From: UBA1672 sp964352665
GTDB lineage: Bacteria; Pseudomonadota; Alphaproteobacteria; Micavibrionales; Micavibrionaceae
DNA: 64,000 nt
NCBI GenBank assembly: GCA_964352665.1
Contig: CAYGSJ010000005.1
Span: 1 to 64,000, forward strand
Direction of reading: 5' to 3'
Part shown: one piece after another, positions 33,985 to 44,200 of the stretch
Layout: the number at the start of each line of letters is the position of its first letter
Numbering within the stretch: position 1 is the first letter of the stretch
Notes under the pieces: generated by a model
Databases searched by the model: none
The model's input: the letters and a program-made list of their open reading frames with translations, nothing else
What the model was told of the DNA's origin: nothing
Translations under genes and position numbers: made by a program

Positions 33985-36144
33985 TCACTTTACAACTTCT
34001 TGTACGCTTGAGGGTGACAAAACCTGCGGTAAAACGATTGGATCCGGTCTTTTACCTGTGGCTTTGTTCCGTGGACCATAATAAACGTAGAGCGGAACCC
34101 CGTTGCGACCAAATTTATCGAGATATTTTGTAATCTCATCATCGTAATTCGTCCAATCACCAATAAGGTAACGAATATTTTTTTCTGCGAATAATTTTTT
34201 TGTGGAATTGGAGTTAATGGCAAGAGCGTGATTGAGTTTGCAGGTGATACACCAAGCGGCGGTCATTTCAACAAATAACGGTTCATCACCTTTCAGAAAT
34301 GCAGAGAGTTTCTCTTCGGAGAAAGATTCACCAAACATATAGCTCTTATCCATCGAGGCGACTATCTGCTCTGTACTCTTGATGTATGACAAGCTGAGAA
34401 AAGGCAAAAACAAAGCAAGAATGAAAAGCGTACGTACAATAAAGCGCGCGGTGCCTTCATTTCTAAAATGAGAAAGCCATACGCAAAATGCTATGGCGAG
34501 CATGCCTAGTAGGACGAGTAACACACCGTAAGATCCGGATTGTTCGCTTAAAACCCAAACCAGCCAAATCGAAGAGGCAAAAATTGGAAAAGCAAGAAAT
34601 TGTTTGAATTTATCCATCCATGCGCCGGGTCTTGGCAGAACTTTTCTTAATGCGGGCACATAAGATAAAACGAGATAAGGCAAGGCCAGACCAAACCCAA
34701 GTGCTGCAAAGACGCTCATACTAATAAGGGTGGGTTGGGTTACAGCATATCCCATGGCAGTGCCCATAAAGGGAGCAGTGCAGGGCGTTGCAACAATCGT
34801 GGCCAGCATACCGGTAAAGAAAGAGCCGCTCAGAGAACTACCTTGTGTAAGCTTATTGCCAACATTGCCCAGGCCCGATCCGAATTCGAAAAAGCCGATC
34901 AAATTTAAACCAATGAGGAAAAGCAAATATGCCAACAAAGCGACAATCATAGGGTTTTGAAGTTGGAATCCCCAACCAACCGCCGATCCGGCTTCCTTTA
35001 AAACTATAAGAACGCCGCCAATGGCAAGAAAGCTTAAAATAACGCCAAATGTATAGGCAAGTCCGTGTCTTCTAGCCAAAGCCTTTTCTTTGTCATTCAT
35101 TTTAACAAGGCTTAGCGCTTTCATGGAGAGCACAGGAAAAACGCAAGGCATGAGGTTTAGGATCAGACCCCCGATTAATGCTAGATAAAGCGCGCCAAAC
35201 CAACTGATTTCATTAGATTTTTGTGCATTAACTTGCTCCAGTTTGTCTTGTTGGTTATTCGGATTAACAACAACATTTTTTGCATCGGTATCTTGTTTAA
35301 CTTCCAGAGAGAAGCCTTTGTTCTGTCCTTGTGCGCCTTTAATGACCAAAAGGCCGCGAAGTGATTTTTTATCAGAAAGAGGTTGGTCGCCACGTTCATG
35401 CGCGATAGTCACAACACCGTCTGCCAGCGTCACATCGGGTATGGCCACATGATTTATAATGCCCCATTCCACGGGAAAAAATTCTATATTTTCAGCCGTC
35501 GCATCGTTAAGTACAGCCATATCTTCAGGCTTTAGGGAGAGAACGAGCTTGTTATCGGCTTCAGAGAAGCTAAATATACCATTTGCTTTCGGGGCAAGCC
35601 TGTCACGTGCAGCTGTTATAAAGTCGGTATTGTCCTCAGCCAGATTTTCAGGGTGATTTAAGTCCAATGTCACTGTGCTGGATTCAGGAATACAAATATC
35701 ATTACACACCAGCATATCCACTTTTGCCTCCAAAGGGATTGAACCTTCGGGCAAAGTGTCGGGTACCTTCAACTTTTGAAGTAAAACAACCTCATTGTAA
35801 TAACCGTAATTCGCGAGAATATCGTAAGAAATCTTATCAGGCGTTGGCCATTCTATGGCACTAATTTCAAATCCGTCCGGCATTTTCCAGTTAATCTTGA
35901 CTGGAAGTCCTGAATCTCCAGGGTTTTCCCAGTAAACATGCCAATGCGGGGCCAATTTTATGTGGGTTGCAATTGTAATCTCATCGGCAGGCCTGAGTGC
36001 TGTTTTTTCCCCTAAAATAGAGACTTCTGTGTAACGCTCCAGTTCCTCCTCTGCATGGGCTTGCGTCAATGTAGCGAATGACAACAATATAATGAGGGCT
36101 ACAAGCAAACTGGTCTGTGAAAATCTGGAATAAGCGGCAATCAA
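33985..36144 (-). CDS. DsbD/ScsB-type thiol:disulfide interchange protein
   Basis: A 719-residue protein with a signal peptide (ending TQAHA), an N-terminal periplasmic domain with a CNDIC motif (MLVCNDICIPESS), eight or so membrane helices (from about 320; MPCVFPVLSMKAL and ATPCTAPFMGTAM carry the two core cysteines), and a C-terminal thioredoxin domain with Cys632 and Cys635 in AAWCITCKLNH. It moves electrons from cytoplasmic thioredoxin to periplasmic proteins. It starts with TTG: AGGAG lies just upstream and no ATG occurs until about codon 87. The N-terminal domain resembles ScsB more than enterobacterial DsbD. Confidence 0.92.
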   Translation of the reverse strand: MIAAYSRFSQTSLLVALIILLSFATLTQAHAEEELERYTEVSILGEKTALRPADEITIATHIKLAPHWHVYWENPGDSGLPVKINWKMPDGFEISAIEWPTPDKISYDILANYGYYNEVVLLQKLKVPDTLPEGSIPLEAKVDMLVCNDICIPESSTVTLDLNHPENLAEDNTDFITAARDRLAPKANGIFSFSEADNKLVLSLKPEDMAVLNDATAENIEFFPVEWGIINHVAIPDVTLADGVVTIAHERGDQPLSDKKSLRGLLVIKGAQGQNKGFSLEVKQDTDAKNVVVNPNNQQDKLEQVNAQKSNEISWFGALYLALIGGLILNLMPCVFPVLSMKALSLVKMNDKEKALARRHGLAYTFGVILSFLAIGGVLIVLKEAGSAVGWGFQLQNPMIVALLAYLLFLIGLNLIGFFEFGSGLGNVGNKLTQGSSLSGSFFTGMLATIVATPCTAPFMGTAMGYAVTQPTLISMSVFAALGFGLALPYLVLSYVPALRKVLPRPGAWMDKFKQFLAFPIFASSIWLVWVLSEQSGSYGVLLVLLGMLAIAFCVWLSHFRNEGTARFIVRTLFILALFLPFLSLSYIKSTEQIVASMDKSYMFGESFSEEKLSAFLKGDEPLFVEMTAAWCITCKLNHALAINSNSTKKLFAEKNIRYLIGDWTNYDDEITKYLDKFGRNGVPLYVYYGPRNKATGKRPDPIVLPQVLSPSSVQEVVK

Positions 36145-36312
36145 GAGAGACTCCTATTTATTTTTAGGGGGCCTCATCCTTAATCGAATCACCCCCAGAA
36201 TTTATAGCGCATTTTAACAAGCAACTTAACAGTTATTCGTTACGTCTTGCTTTTCGTTACAGGATTGCAGACAATGTTGAGTAATTTTCAAAAGTCAAAA
36301 CGGGGCATCATT

Positions 36313-38268
36313 ATGAACACGCCACTTTGGTCTCCTTCTCAAGAATTTGTTAATGCATCCAACATCATGCGCTTCATGAATATCGTGCAGGAAAAAACGG
36401 GTAGTACATTCACAAATTATCAGGATCTTTGGGACTGGTCGGTCAAGAATAAAGAAGAGTTTTGGGATATGATCTGGGACTTTTGCGGTGTTGTTGGCGA
36501 TAAAGGCGACACAGTCTTTGATAACAATAACGGTCGTATGTTTGGGGCGCGTTTTTTCCCGACCGGTCGCATTAACTATGCCGAAAATTTACTCTCTTCG
36601 CCGGACAGTTCTCTGGCCATGATTTTTCATGATGAAACCGGACAAGAATCGCAAATGACAAGACGTGAATTATATGATGCGGTTTCAAAATGGCAGCAAG
36701 CCATGATCGCGCAAGGTGTAGGAGAGGGCGACCGTATTGCTGGTTATATGCCGAATATGATGGAAACCATTATTGTTGCGCTGGCGGCTATTTCTCTTGG
36801 AGCTATCTGGTCTTCGGCTTCGCCTGATTTCGGTGTACAGGGCGTGGTTGATCGTTTTGGACAAATCAAACCAAAGCTGCTCATCACAGTTGACGGTTAT
36901 TACTATAACGGTAAAACCGTTGATGTTCTGCAGAAAGTAAAAGACGTACAGCCACAGCTTGAAGGTTTGAAGCAGACAATCGTCGTGCCGTTTGCCGGAT
37001 CAAAGTTGGGTATTGATGAACTTGAAAACACACAAATGGATCAAGAGTTTATTAGTGATTATGAGCCGCGCGATCTGAATTTCACCCGTGTCGATTTCAA
37101 TCATCCGCTTTTTATCATGTTTTCCTCCGGCACAACCGGCGCGCCGAAATGTATTGTGCACGGGCATGGCGGCACATTGTTACAGCACCTTAAGGAGCAT
37201 CAGCTTCAGAGCAATATTAAGCAGGGCGATAAAGTCTTTTATTTTACCACCTGCGGGTGGATGATGTGGAACTGGCTCATCACTGCGCTTGCATCAAAAG
37301 CGACATTGTTGCTATTTGATGGGTCTCCATTTTATCCGGACGGGAATGTGCTCTGGGATTATACTACAAAACACCACTCCATGCTGTTCGGGACATCGGC
37401 GAAATATATCGAGGCCATGAAGGTAAACAGCATCACGCCTAAAACAACACATGATCTTTCGGCTTTAAAGGTTATGGCCTCAACAGGTTCCCCGCTTGTT
37501 CATGCCAGTTTTGATTTCGTTTATGAATCTGTGAAGGAAGATTTACATTTGGCCTCGATTTCCGGTGGTACGGATATTGTGTCCTGTTTCATGCTGGGTA
37601 ATCCAATTTCTCCTGTTTACCGTGGAGAAATTCAGGGGCCGGGTCTTGGTATGGCCGTTGATGTTTTTGATGAGACGGGGAACTCGACCAAGGAAAGCTC
37701 GGGCGAGCTTGTCTGTACGCAGGCGTTTCCTTGTATGCCTGTTTCATTTTGGAACGATGAGAATGACGAAAAATACAAGGGTGCCTATTTTGATCGCTTC
37801 GACAATATCTGGTGTCATGGCGATTGGGTTGAAAAAACACCGCATGGTGGCTTCATCATTCATGGTCGGAGTGATGCAACATTAAATCCGGGCGGCGTTC
37901 GAATAGGCACGGCCGAAATTTACGGGCAAGTTGAAAAAATAGATGCAGTGCAGGATTGCATAGCCGTTGGTCAGGACTGGGAAGGGGATGTACGTGTCAT
38001 TCTTTTTGTTCAGTTAAAGGATGGGCACACTCTCGATGATGCTCTTATCAAAGAAATTAAAACACAAATCAGAAAGGGCGCAACGCCGAGACATGTCCCT
38101 GCAAAAATTATCGGTATTTCGGATATTCCACGCACGCGCAGTGGTAAAATAACGGAGATCGCCGTGCGCGATGTAGTGATGGGGCGGCCAGTTAAAAATG
38201 TCGAGGCATTGGCAAACCCAGAAGCACTGGATCTTTATAAAGATCTTCGGGAATTAAAAGAGGCATAA
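36313..38268 (+). CDS. aacS: Acetoacetyl-CoA synthetase
   Basis: A 651-residue adenylate-forming enzyme. FSSGTTGAPKCIVHGHGG (about residue 270) is the P-loop, TTCGWMMWNW and ASTGSPLV are typical of acetoacetate-CoA ligase, and GRSDATLNPGGVRIGTAEIY and TRSGKITEIAVRDVVMG carry the C-terminal catalytic motifs, the last with the acyl-adenylate lysine. It activates acetoacetate, linking polyhydroxybutyrate or ketone-body breakdown to acetyl-CoA. The ATG at 36313 gives family length; longer in-frame starts exist. The methyltransferase gene follows two bases after the stop. Confidence 0.93.
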   Translation: MNTPLWSPSQEFVNASNIMRFMNIVQEKTGSTFTNYQDLWDWSVKNKEEFWDMIWDFCGVVGDKGDTVFDNNNGRMFGARFFPTGRINYAENLLSSPDSSLAMIFHDETGQESQMTRRELYDAVSKWQQAMIAQGVGEGDRIAGYMPNMMETIIVALAAISLGAIWSSASPDFGVQGVVDRFGQIKPKLLITVDGYYYNGKTVDVLQKVKDVQPQLEGLKQTIVVPFAGSKLGIDELENTQMDQEFISDYEPRDLNFTRVDFNHPLFIMFSSGTTGAPKCIVHGHGGTLLQHLKEHQLQSNIKQGDKVFYFTTCGWMMWNWLITALASKATLLLFDGSPFYPDGNVLWDYTTKHHSMLFGTSAKYIEAMKVNSITPKTTHDLSALKVMASTGSPLVHASFDFVYESVKEDLHLASISGGTDIVSCFMLGNPISPVYRGEIQGPGLGMAVDVFDETGNSTKESSGELVCTQAFPCMPVSFWNDENDEKYKGAYFDRFDNIWCHGDWVEKTPHGGFIIHGRSDATLNPGGVRIGTAEIYGQVEKIDAVQDCIAVGQDWEGDVRVILFVQLKDGHTLDDALIKEIKTQIRKGATPRHVPAKIIGISDIPRTRSGKITEIAVRDVVMGRPVKNVEALANPEALDLYKDLRELKEA

Positions 38269-38270
38269 AT

Positions 38271-38810
38271 ATGCGGGGCTATTTCGGTATAGGCGTAGAA
38301 AGTATAAGTAAAGAGCAAAATGTAGGGACACTTGCCCGTTCGGCACATACTTTTGGAGCCAGCTTCTTCTTTACCATTCATCCCGACGTCGATATCAATG
38401 CCATGCGCCTGACCGATACATCCGACGCTTTTGATCATGTCCCATATTATGAATATGATTCGGCAAAAAAACTTACTTTGCCCATGGAGTGCACACTTGT
38501 CGGGGTTGAGCTTGTAGACGAATCAATCGAGCTCCCAAGCTTTCGCCATCCTACCCGTGCAGCCTATGTTTTAGGGCCGGAGATGGGGAGTCTTTCAGAA
38601 ACCCTGATGGATCAATGTCATCACATTGTCAAAATTCCTATGAAGTTCTGTGTGAATGTAGGTGTGGCGGGCGCGATCGTTATGTATGATCGCATGATTT
38701 GCATGGGCAGATTCGCCGAGCGCCCGGTTCGCCCCGGCGCGCCTTTACCCGAAGAGGTACGGCTACAGACCAGCGTGCGCAGGAAAATACGAAATTCCAG
38801 AAAAAAATAG
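38271..38810 (+). CDS. SpoU/TrmH-family RNA methyltransferase
   Basis: A 179-residue SPOUT-fold protein. SKEQNVGTLARSAHTFGASF is motif 1, YVLGPEMGSLSE motif 2 and VKIPMKFCVNVGVAGAIVMYD motif 3, the knotted SAM site. It probably 2'-O-methylates a tRNA or rRNA ribose; the target cannot be read from the sequence. It lacks an N-terminal L30-like domain. It follows aacS with a two-base gap. Confidence 0.88.
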   Translation: MRGYFGIGVESISKEQNVGTLARSAHTFGASFFFTIHPDVDINAMRLTDTSDAFDHVPYYEYDSAKKLTLPMECTLVGVELVDESIELPSFRHPTRAAYVLGPEMGSLSETLMDQCHHIVKIPMKFCVNVGVAGAIVMYDRMICMGRFAERPVRPGAPLPEEVRLQTSVRRKIRNSRKK

Positions 38811-38827
38811 TTTTTAAAATTGCATCA

Positions 38828-38875
38828 TTGACAGAGACCATTTTACCCTCTAAATGAGAATGATTATTATTAACA
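38828..38875 (+). promoter_or_regulatory. Promoter with Fur-like operator
   Basis: TTGACA (38828-38833), a 17-base spacer and TAAATG (38851-38856) form a promoter. Overlapping and following the -10 box is an AT-rich array, GAGAATGATTATTATTAAC (38857-38875), that resembles the GATAAT hexamer array of Fur boxes. It lies 26 bases before the ATG of the outer-membrane protein gene. Confidence 0.5.
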
Positions 38876-38900
38876 GCTAACATGAAAGTGATTTTTCAAA

Positions 38901-39650
38901 ATGCAAAAGAGTTTAATGACAGGAAAAAAAGTTCTCCTTGGTGTGGGGCTACTGGTTTTCTTTGTGCCTGCAAATGCGCATGCAACCAAAAAAGTATATG
39001 GGCCAAATGTAGAAAAAGGTGAATTGGAAATTGAATATCGTGGTGGATACGATATTGATGACGACAGTGATGCAGATGGTGCATGGAAGCAGAAATTTGC
39101 TGTGGGTTATGGTTTTACTGACATGTGGTTTTCAGAAATCTATGCAGAGTTTGAAAGGGAGGGCGAGTCAGGTGCGAATCCTGAATTTACAGCCATTGAA
39201 TGGGAAAACCGCTTTAAATTGACAGAGCAGGGAGAGTACTGGGTGGATATTGGTCTTTTGACCGAGCTTGTTTACAACACATCAGGCGGAGCCGACAAAG
39301 CGGAAGTAAAATTACTTTTGGCAAAAGATGTGAATAAATTTAGTCATCTAGCAAACTTCAAATTAGAACGCGAATTTGGCGAAGATTCTTCCGATGATAC
39401 GGAATATGGTGTGTCATGGAGCTCACGCTATCGTTATAAGCCGGAATTCGAGCCTGGTATTGAAATTCACAGCGATCTGGGAGAATTTGGCGGCGACGCG
39501 AACTTTGATGAACAGAAACATCAAATCGGTCCGGTGATATACGGCTCGCTCGGACATTTTGCTTATGATGTAGGGGTTCTGTTCGGTGCGTCGGATGCGG
39601 CCCCTGATGCCAGCCTTAAGGCCATATTAGAGTATGAGTGGTACTTTTAG
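38901..39650 (+). CDS. Predicted outer-membrane beta-barrel protein
   Basis: A 249-residue protein with a signal peptide (about 1-28, ending ANAHA). The mature part is rich in alternating amphipathic strands (GELEIEYRGGYDID, KQKFAVGYGFTDMWFSEIYAEF, YWVDIGLLTELVYN, HFAYDVGVLFGAS) and ends in EYEWYF, the aromatic C-terminus recognised by the BAM complex. The family is not recognised. The upstream Fur-like operator suggests expression under iron limitation. A terminator follows. Confidence 0.7.
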   Translation: MQKSLMTGKKVLLGVGLLVFFVPANAHATKKVYGPNVEKGELEIEYRGGYDIDDDSDADGAWKQKFAVGYGFTDMWFSEIYAEFEREGESGANPEFTAIEWENRFKLTEQGEYWVDIGLLTELVYNTSGGADKAEVKLLLAKDVNKFSHLANFKLEREFGEDSSDDTEYGVSWSSRYRYKPEFEPGIEIHSDLGEFGGDANFDEQKHQIGPVIYGSLGHFAYDVGVLFGASDAAPDASLKAILEYEWYF

Positions 39651-39682
39651 GACTGGACAATAAAGCTTATATCAAAGAAAGA

Positions 39683-39708
39683 GGGAAGGTTAACGCCTTC
39701 CCTTTTTT
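39683..39708. terminator. Bidirectional Rho-independent terminator
   Basis: GGGAAGG (39683-39689), loop TTAACG and CCTTCCC (39696-39702) form a perfect 7-bp stem, followed on the plus strand by six T. It lies between the convergent outer-membrane protein gene and gor and can serve both. Confidence 0.9.
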
Positions 39709-41069
39709 CAATTGGACTTTGACCGCATGGTAACAAATTCTTCGGCCGAGGTGGGGTGAATACCAATGGTGCGGTCAAAATCAGATTTTGTGGCGCCGGC
39801 TATGAGGGCAGTGGCAAATCCCTGAATTATTTCTCCAGCCTCTTCACCAACCATATGAACGCCTAAAACTTTATCGGTTTTACGATCAACAATCAGCTTC
39901 ATAAATGTGCGTTCTTCATTATCCGCCAGAATCATTTTCATCGCGCGGAAATCAGACTTATATATATCAATCCCGTTTCCGAATTTTTTGCGTGCCTGTG
40001 CTTCGGTTAAGCCCACTTGCGAAACATTGGGAGATGAAAAGACCGCGCTTGGAATATTATCATAGGATATATGTCTTTGGTTATCCGCAAACAACCGGTC
40101 AACGAGGGCATGACCTTCACCAAGAGCAACGGGTGTTAAGGCAACACGGTCTGTAACATCACCAACCGCATAGATGGATTCGATATTCGTCTGATCATTT
40201 TCGTTGACAGTAATCGCTCCCTTTTTGTCAATTTGGATACCGAGCTTGTCCAGCCCAAGGCCATCCGTGTTGGGCGTACGCCCTGTTGCAAACAGAATTT
40301 GATCGGCTTTTAACGTCGTTTCGTCATCTAAATACACAGTTAAATCGTCTTTTTTCTTTTCTACACACGTAATATTTGTTTCTGGATGGAATTGAATGCC
40401 CTTTTTTATCATTTCATGATGTAAATGCACACGTACATCTTCATCAAACCCCTCATTCAGGATTTGATCACGTCTAAAAACAACATGCACTTCACTACCA
40501 AGTTTATTAAAGATGCTTGCGAATTCCAGACCGATATAACCAACACCGACGATGACAAGACGCTTGGGTTGCTTTTTCAGAAAGAAAACATCATCGGAGG
40601 TAATGCCGTGTTCGCTTGCTCCCTCTATATTTGGAATGAAAATCTTTCCGCCTGTTGCAATCAAAATATATTTGGCCGCAATTTTTTTTCCTTCAACCTC
40701 TACAGTATGTGCATCGACAAGGCTGGCTTCGCCCCAGTGAATTTTAACACCGGCATTTTCAAGCATGCGTTCATATATGCCGTTTAGTCGTTCAATCTCT
40801 TCATTTTTTCTTTTAATAAACTGTGCCCAGTCTAATGAACGTGGCCCAATCGTCCACCCGTAACCTGCGGCATCGTCCATTGCAGCGCTGTATCCGGCAA
40901 CATAGGTCATAAGTTTCTTGGGAACGCACCCGACATTAACGCAAGTGCCGCCGTAAAAGCGCTTCTCTGCGATGGCTACTTTTGCGCCATGAGCTGCGGC
41001 GATACGGGCCGCACGTACACCGCCAGATCCTGCCCCTATAACGAAAAGATCTACATCATAATCTGACAT
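39708..41069 (-). CDS. gor: Glutathione-disulfide reductase
   Basis: A 453-residue flavoprotein. The FAD-binding start is DLFVIGAGSGGVRAARIAA, the redox-active disulfide is GGTCVNVGCVPKKLM, the NADPH-binding motif is IVGVGYIGLEFASI and the C-terminal base is GIHPTSAEEFVTM. It keeps glutathione reduced, in keeping with the glutathione transferase in the window. The 210 bases to the divergent GDH gene contain no other gene. Confidence 0.94.
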   Translation of the reverse strand: MSDYDVDLFVIGAGSGGVRAARIAAAHGAKVAIAEKRFYGGTCVNVGCVPKKLMTYVAGYSAAMDDAAGYGWTIGPRSLDWAQFIKRKNEEIERLNGIYERMLENAGVKIHWGEASLVDAHTVEVEGKKIAAKYILIATGGKIFIPNIEGASEHGITSDDVFFLKKQPKRLVIVGVGYIGLEFASIFNKLGSEVHVVFRRDQILNEGFDEDVRVHLHHEMIKKGIQFHPETNITCVEKKKDDLTVYLDDETTLKADQILFATGRTPNTDGLGLDKLGIQIDKKGAITVNENDQTNIESIYAVGDVTDRVALTPVALGEGHALVDRLFADNQRHISYDNIPSAVFSSPNVSQVGLTEAQARKKFGNGIDIYKSDFRAMKMILADNEERTFMKLIVDRKTDKVLGVHMVGEEAGEIIQGFATALIAGATKSDFDRTIGIHPTSAEEFVTMRSKSN

Positions 41070-41279
41070 TTACTATCCTTGAAAAAAAGTTTATGTGGTT
41101 GTATTCGCATGGAATCCGCATTCGATACCTTATAGTATCAAAACTAACATGTTTAATCATTTGTGCAACGCACAGAAATATATAGGACCCATTATTTGAA
41201 ATTCACTAGACCGCCAAGGGATTTCTCTTTAGTATTCAGACGATTAAAAAATAATAATTACATTGATTGACGAGTCCAC

Positions 41280-44200
41280 ATGCCTCACAAAAAACTTAAA
41301 GAATTTGATTACTTGCTCAAAGAAGCGCAACAGCTTTTGCCTGCCAACGCATCTGCTGGTTTAAAGAGAATGCTTGCTGTTCTTGGTGCAGAAATTAATC
41401 CTGCGGATATAGAATTCTTTGATGCTCAGATCCTTGTCCAAATGGCCAAGTCACATTGGGATATGGCAAAGAAAAGAAGCAAGGAAGAGCCAAAATTAAG
41501 AATTTATTGCCCCGAGACGGATGCGGGAGATTATCGCAAAACCATTATTGATATTGTAAGTGATGATCTGGCTTTTCTTGTAGACTCGATAGCGGCGGAG
41601 ATTAACCGCCACGATCTTTTGATTGGTATTCTGGTTCATCCTAATCTTTACGCTTCCTATGACAAAAAGGGAAATCTAGGCGATTTTTCTGCAGATTCCA
41701 AAAAGGGAACACACCGTCAGGCCCATATCCATATCCAGATTAATGAGCCTTTATCGAAGGAAGCATCAGAAGAGTTGGAGCAAGGCCTGTTTTCGGTGTT
41801 GGAAGATGTTTTCTACGCAAATGTGGATTGGCGTCCGATGCTAGCAAAATTGCAAGCAGCATCGAAAGAGCTTAGCATTGCCGCCACACGAAGATCTGCA
41901 GAAGAAATCAGAGAATATTGTGCGTTTCTGGATTATCTCTATGACAATAACTTTACTTTGCTCGGGTATCGCGAGTACGAATTTATAGAAAACAAAAACA
42001 ATCTGATAAGCAAGACCGTTCAAGGGTCGAGTTTAGGCTTATTACAAGATGAGGTGGTTCCGGCATACATCACTGAAATGGAGGAGGGGCTTCCTCGCAA
42101 TCTTCAGGAGTTGCGCCGCCGATTGCCGCCGGTATCGGTATCAAAAACCAATCGTCTTGCCACGGTTCACCGTCGTGTGCCCATGGATTGTATCGCTGTT
42201 AAAGTCTACAATAAATCCGGAGAAGTGACTGGAGAAAAGCTGTTTTTGGGTCTGTTTACCTCTGTGACCTATTCACGAAGCGTAAGCGATGTGCCTTATC
42301 TGTCTGCAAAAGTAGAAGCAACGATAAAAGAATCCGGTTACATCGAGGGCACACATGATTGTAAAGCCCTACGCCACATTCTCGAGAAGTATCCAAGAGA
42401 TGAGTTATTCCAGATGGAACCAAGGGAACTTTTGGAGATATGTCAGGATATTATCCGTTTGCAAGAGCGCCAGCGTATTGCCCTATTTATGCGGAAAGAT
42501 CCTTTTGGACGATATTTATCCTGTCTGGTTTACGTGCCTCGCGATCGTTTCGGAACGCAGTTGCGTCAGGACATTGCAACCATTTTAGAACAGGAAACAA
42601 ATGGAATATGTGCAACTTTTTATACGACTCTTGATGATTCACTTTTTGCACGTGTGATGTACATTATTAATGTCAGTCAGAAAAATCCTCCGAAAATCAA
42701 GCCCAAGCGCATTGAACAAAAGCTTCGTGATTGTGGTAAAACATGGACAGAGCGTTTATCTCAGGCCCTTCATGAGGCTTATGACGAGCATGCAGTGATC
42801 ACAGATTTGACCGAGCGTTACGGTGATGCATTTCCTGTCTCTTACACCTCGACACATGAAGAAAAAAAATCTGTTTTTGATATTGAGAGAATTGAAAAGG
42901 CAATCGAAAGCCGTGAAATTGTTTTGGATTTATATCGTCCGAATGATGTTGATCTTAAGAAAGTCAGGCTGAAAATTTTTCAGGTAGGATCACCCGTGAC
43001 TCTGTCGGACGTCTTGCCGATCCTTGAAGATATGGGGCTACGCGTTATAGCAGAATTACCGTTCGAAGTTAAACCGGAAGGATCGGAAGAGTCTGTGTGG
43101 ATTCATGATTTTCTTCTTGAAACACCAAGCATAGATGATTTCATTGTTGTGGGCGACGTCAAAGAGAATTTTGAAGAGTCATTTGTAAGAATCTGGAATC
43201 AACAAATCGATAACGATCCTCTTAACGGTCTTATTCTTGGCGCAGGGGCAACCTGGAAAGAAACAACTATTTTACGTGCATACGTGAAATATATGAAACA
43301 ATTGAACTTTCCTTTTGGTGGTGCCTATATCGAAAAAGTTCTAATCGACAATCCTAAAGTTAGCCGTCTTTTGATCGGTTTGTTCAAGGCTTACCACGAT
43401 CCTGCTAATCAATCTGATTCAAAGAAAATGATTAGTCAGTGTGTTACAAACATTTTGAGTGAATTGGACCTTGTTCAATCCAGTGATCATGACAGAATTC
43501 TGCGCACAATCATGGAGCTTGTCGAAGCAACGCTGAGAACAAACTATTTCCAAAAAACAGATCAAGGTGATGCCAAGGATTACTTGTCCATGAAGTTTGA
43601 TTGTAAAAAAATAAAATACATGCCGGCACCAAAACCGTTCCGTGAGGTATTTGTTTGCTCACCACGCATGGAGGCAATTCATCTGCGCGGTGATAAAATT
43701 GCACGCGGTGGACTGAGATGGTCTGATCGTCACGAAGATTACCGGACCGAAGTTCTTGGCCTCATGAAGGCGCAGATGGTTAAAAATGCTGTAATTGTGC
43801 CTATGGGCTCAAAGGGTGGGTTTGTTGTCAAAAGGCCGACAAAAACACGCGATGAATTTATTGCCGAGGGTATTGAGTGCTATAAAATATTTATTCGCGG
43901 CCTTCTGGATATTACAGATAACCAATCGGGTACAAAAATTATTCCACCAAAAAATGTTGTGCGCAGAGACGGAGACGACCCCTATCTGGTTGTGGCTGCC
44001 GATAAAGGAACGGCAACTTTTTCAGATATCGCAAACAGCTTGTCAGAGGAATATGGTTTCTGGCTCGGTGATGCGTTTGCATCTGGCGGGTCTGCCGGAT
44101 ATGACCACAAGAAAATGGGCATAACTGCGCGTGGTGCGTGGGAATCAGTAAAACACCATTTCCGCCTTCTTAATCACGATATTCAATCTCACCCTTTTGA

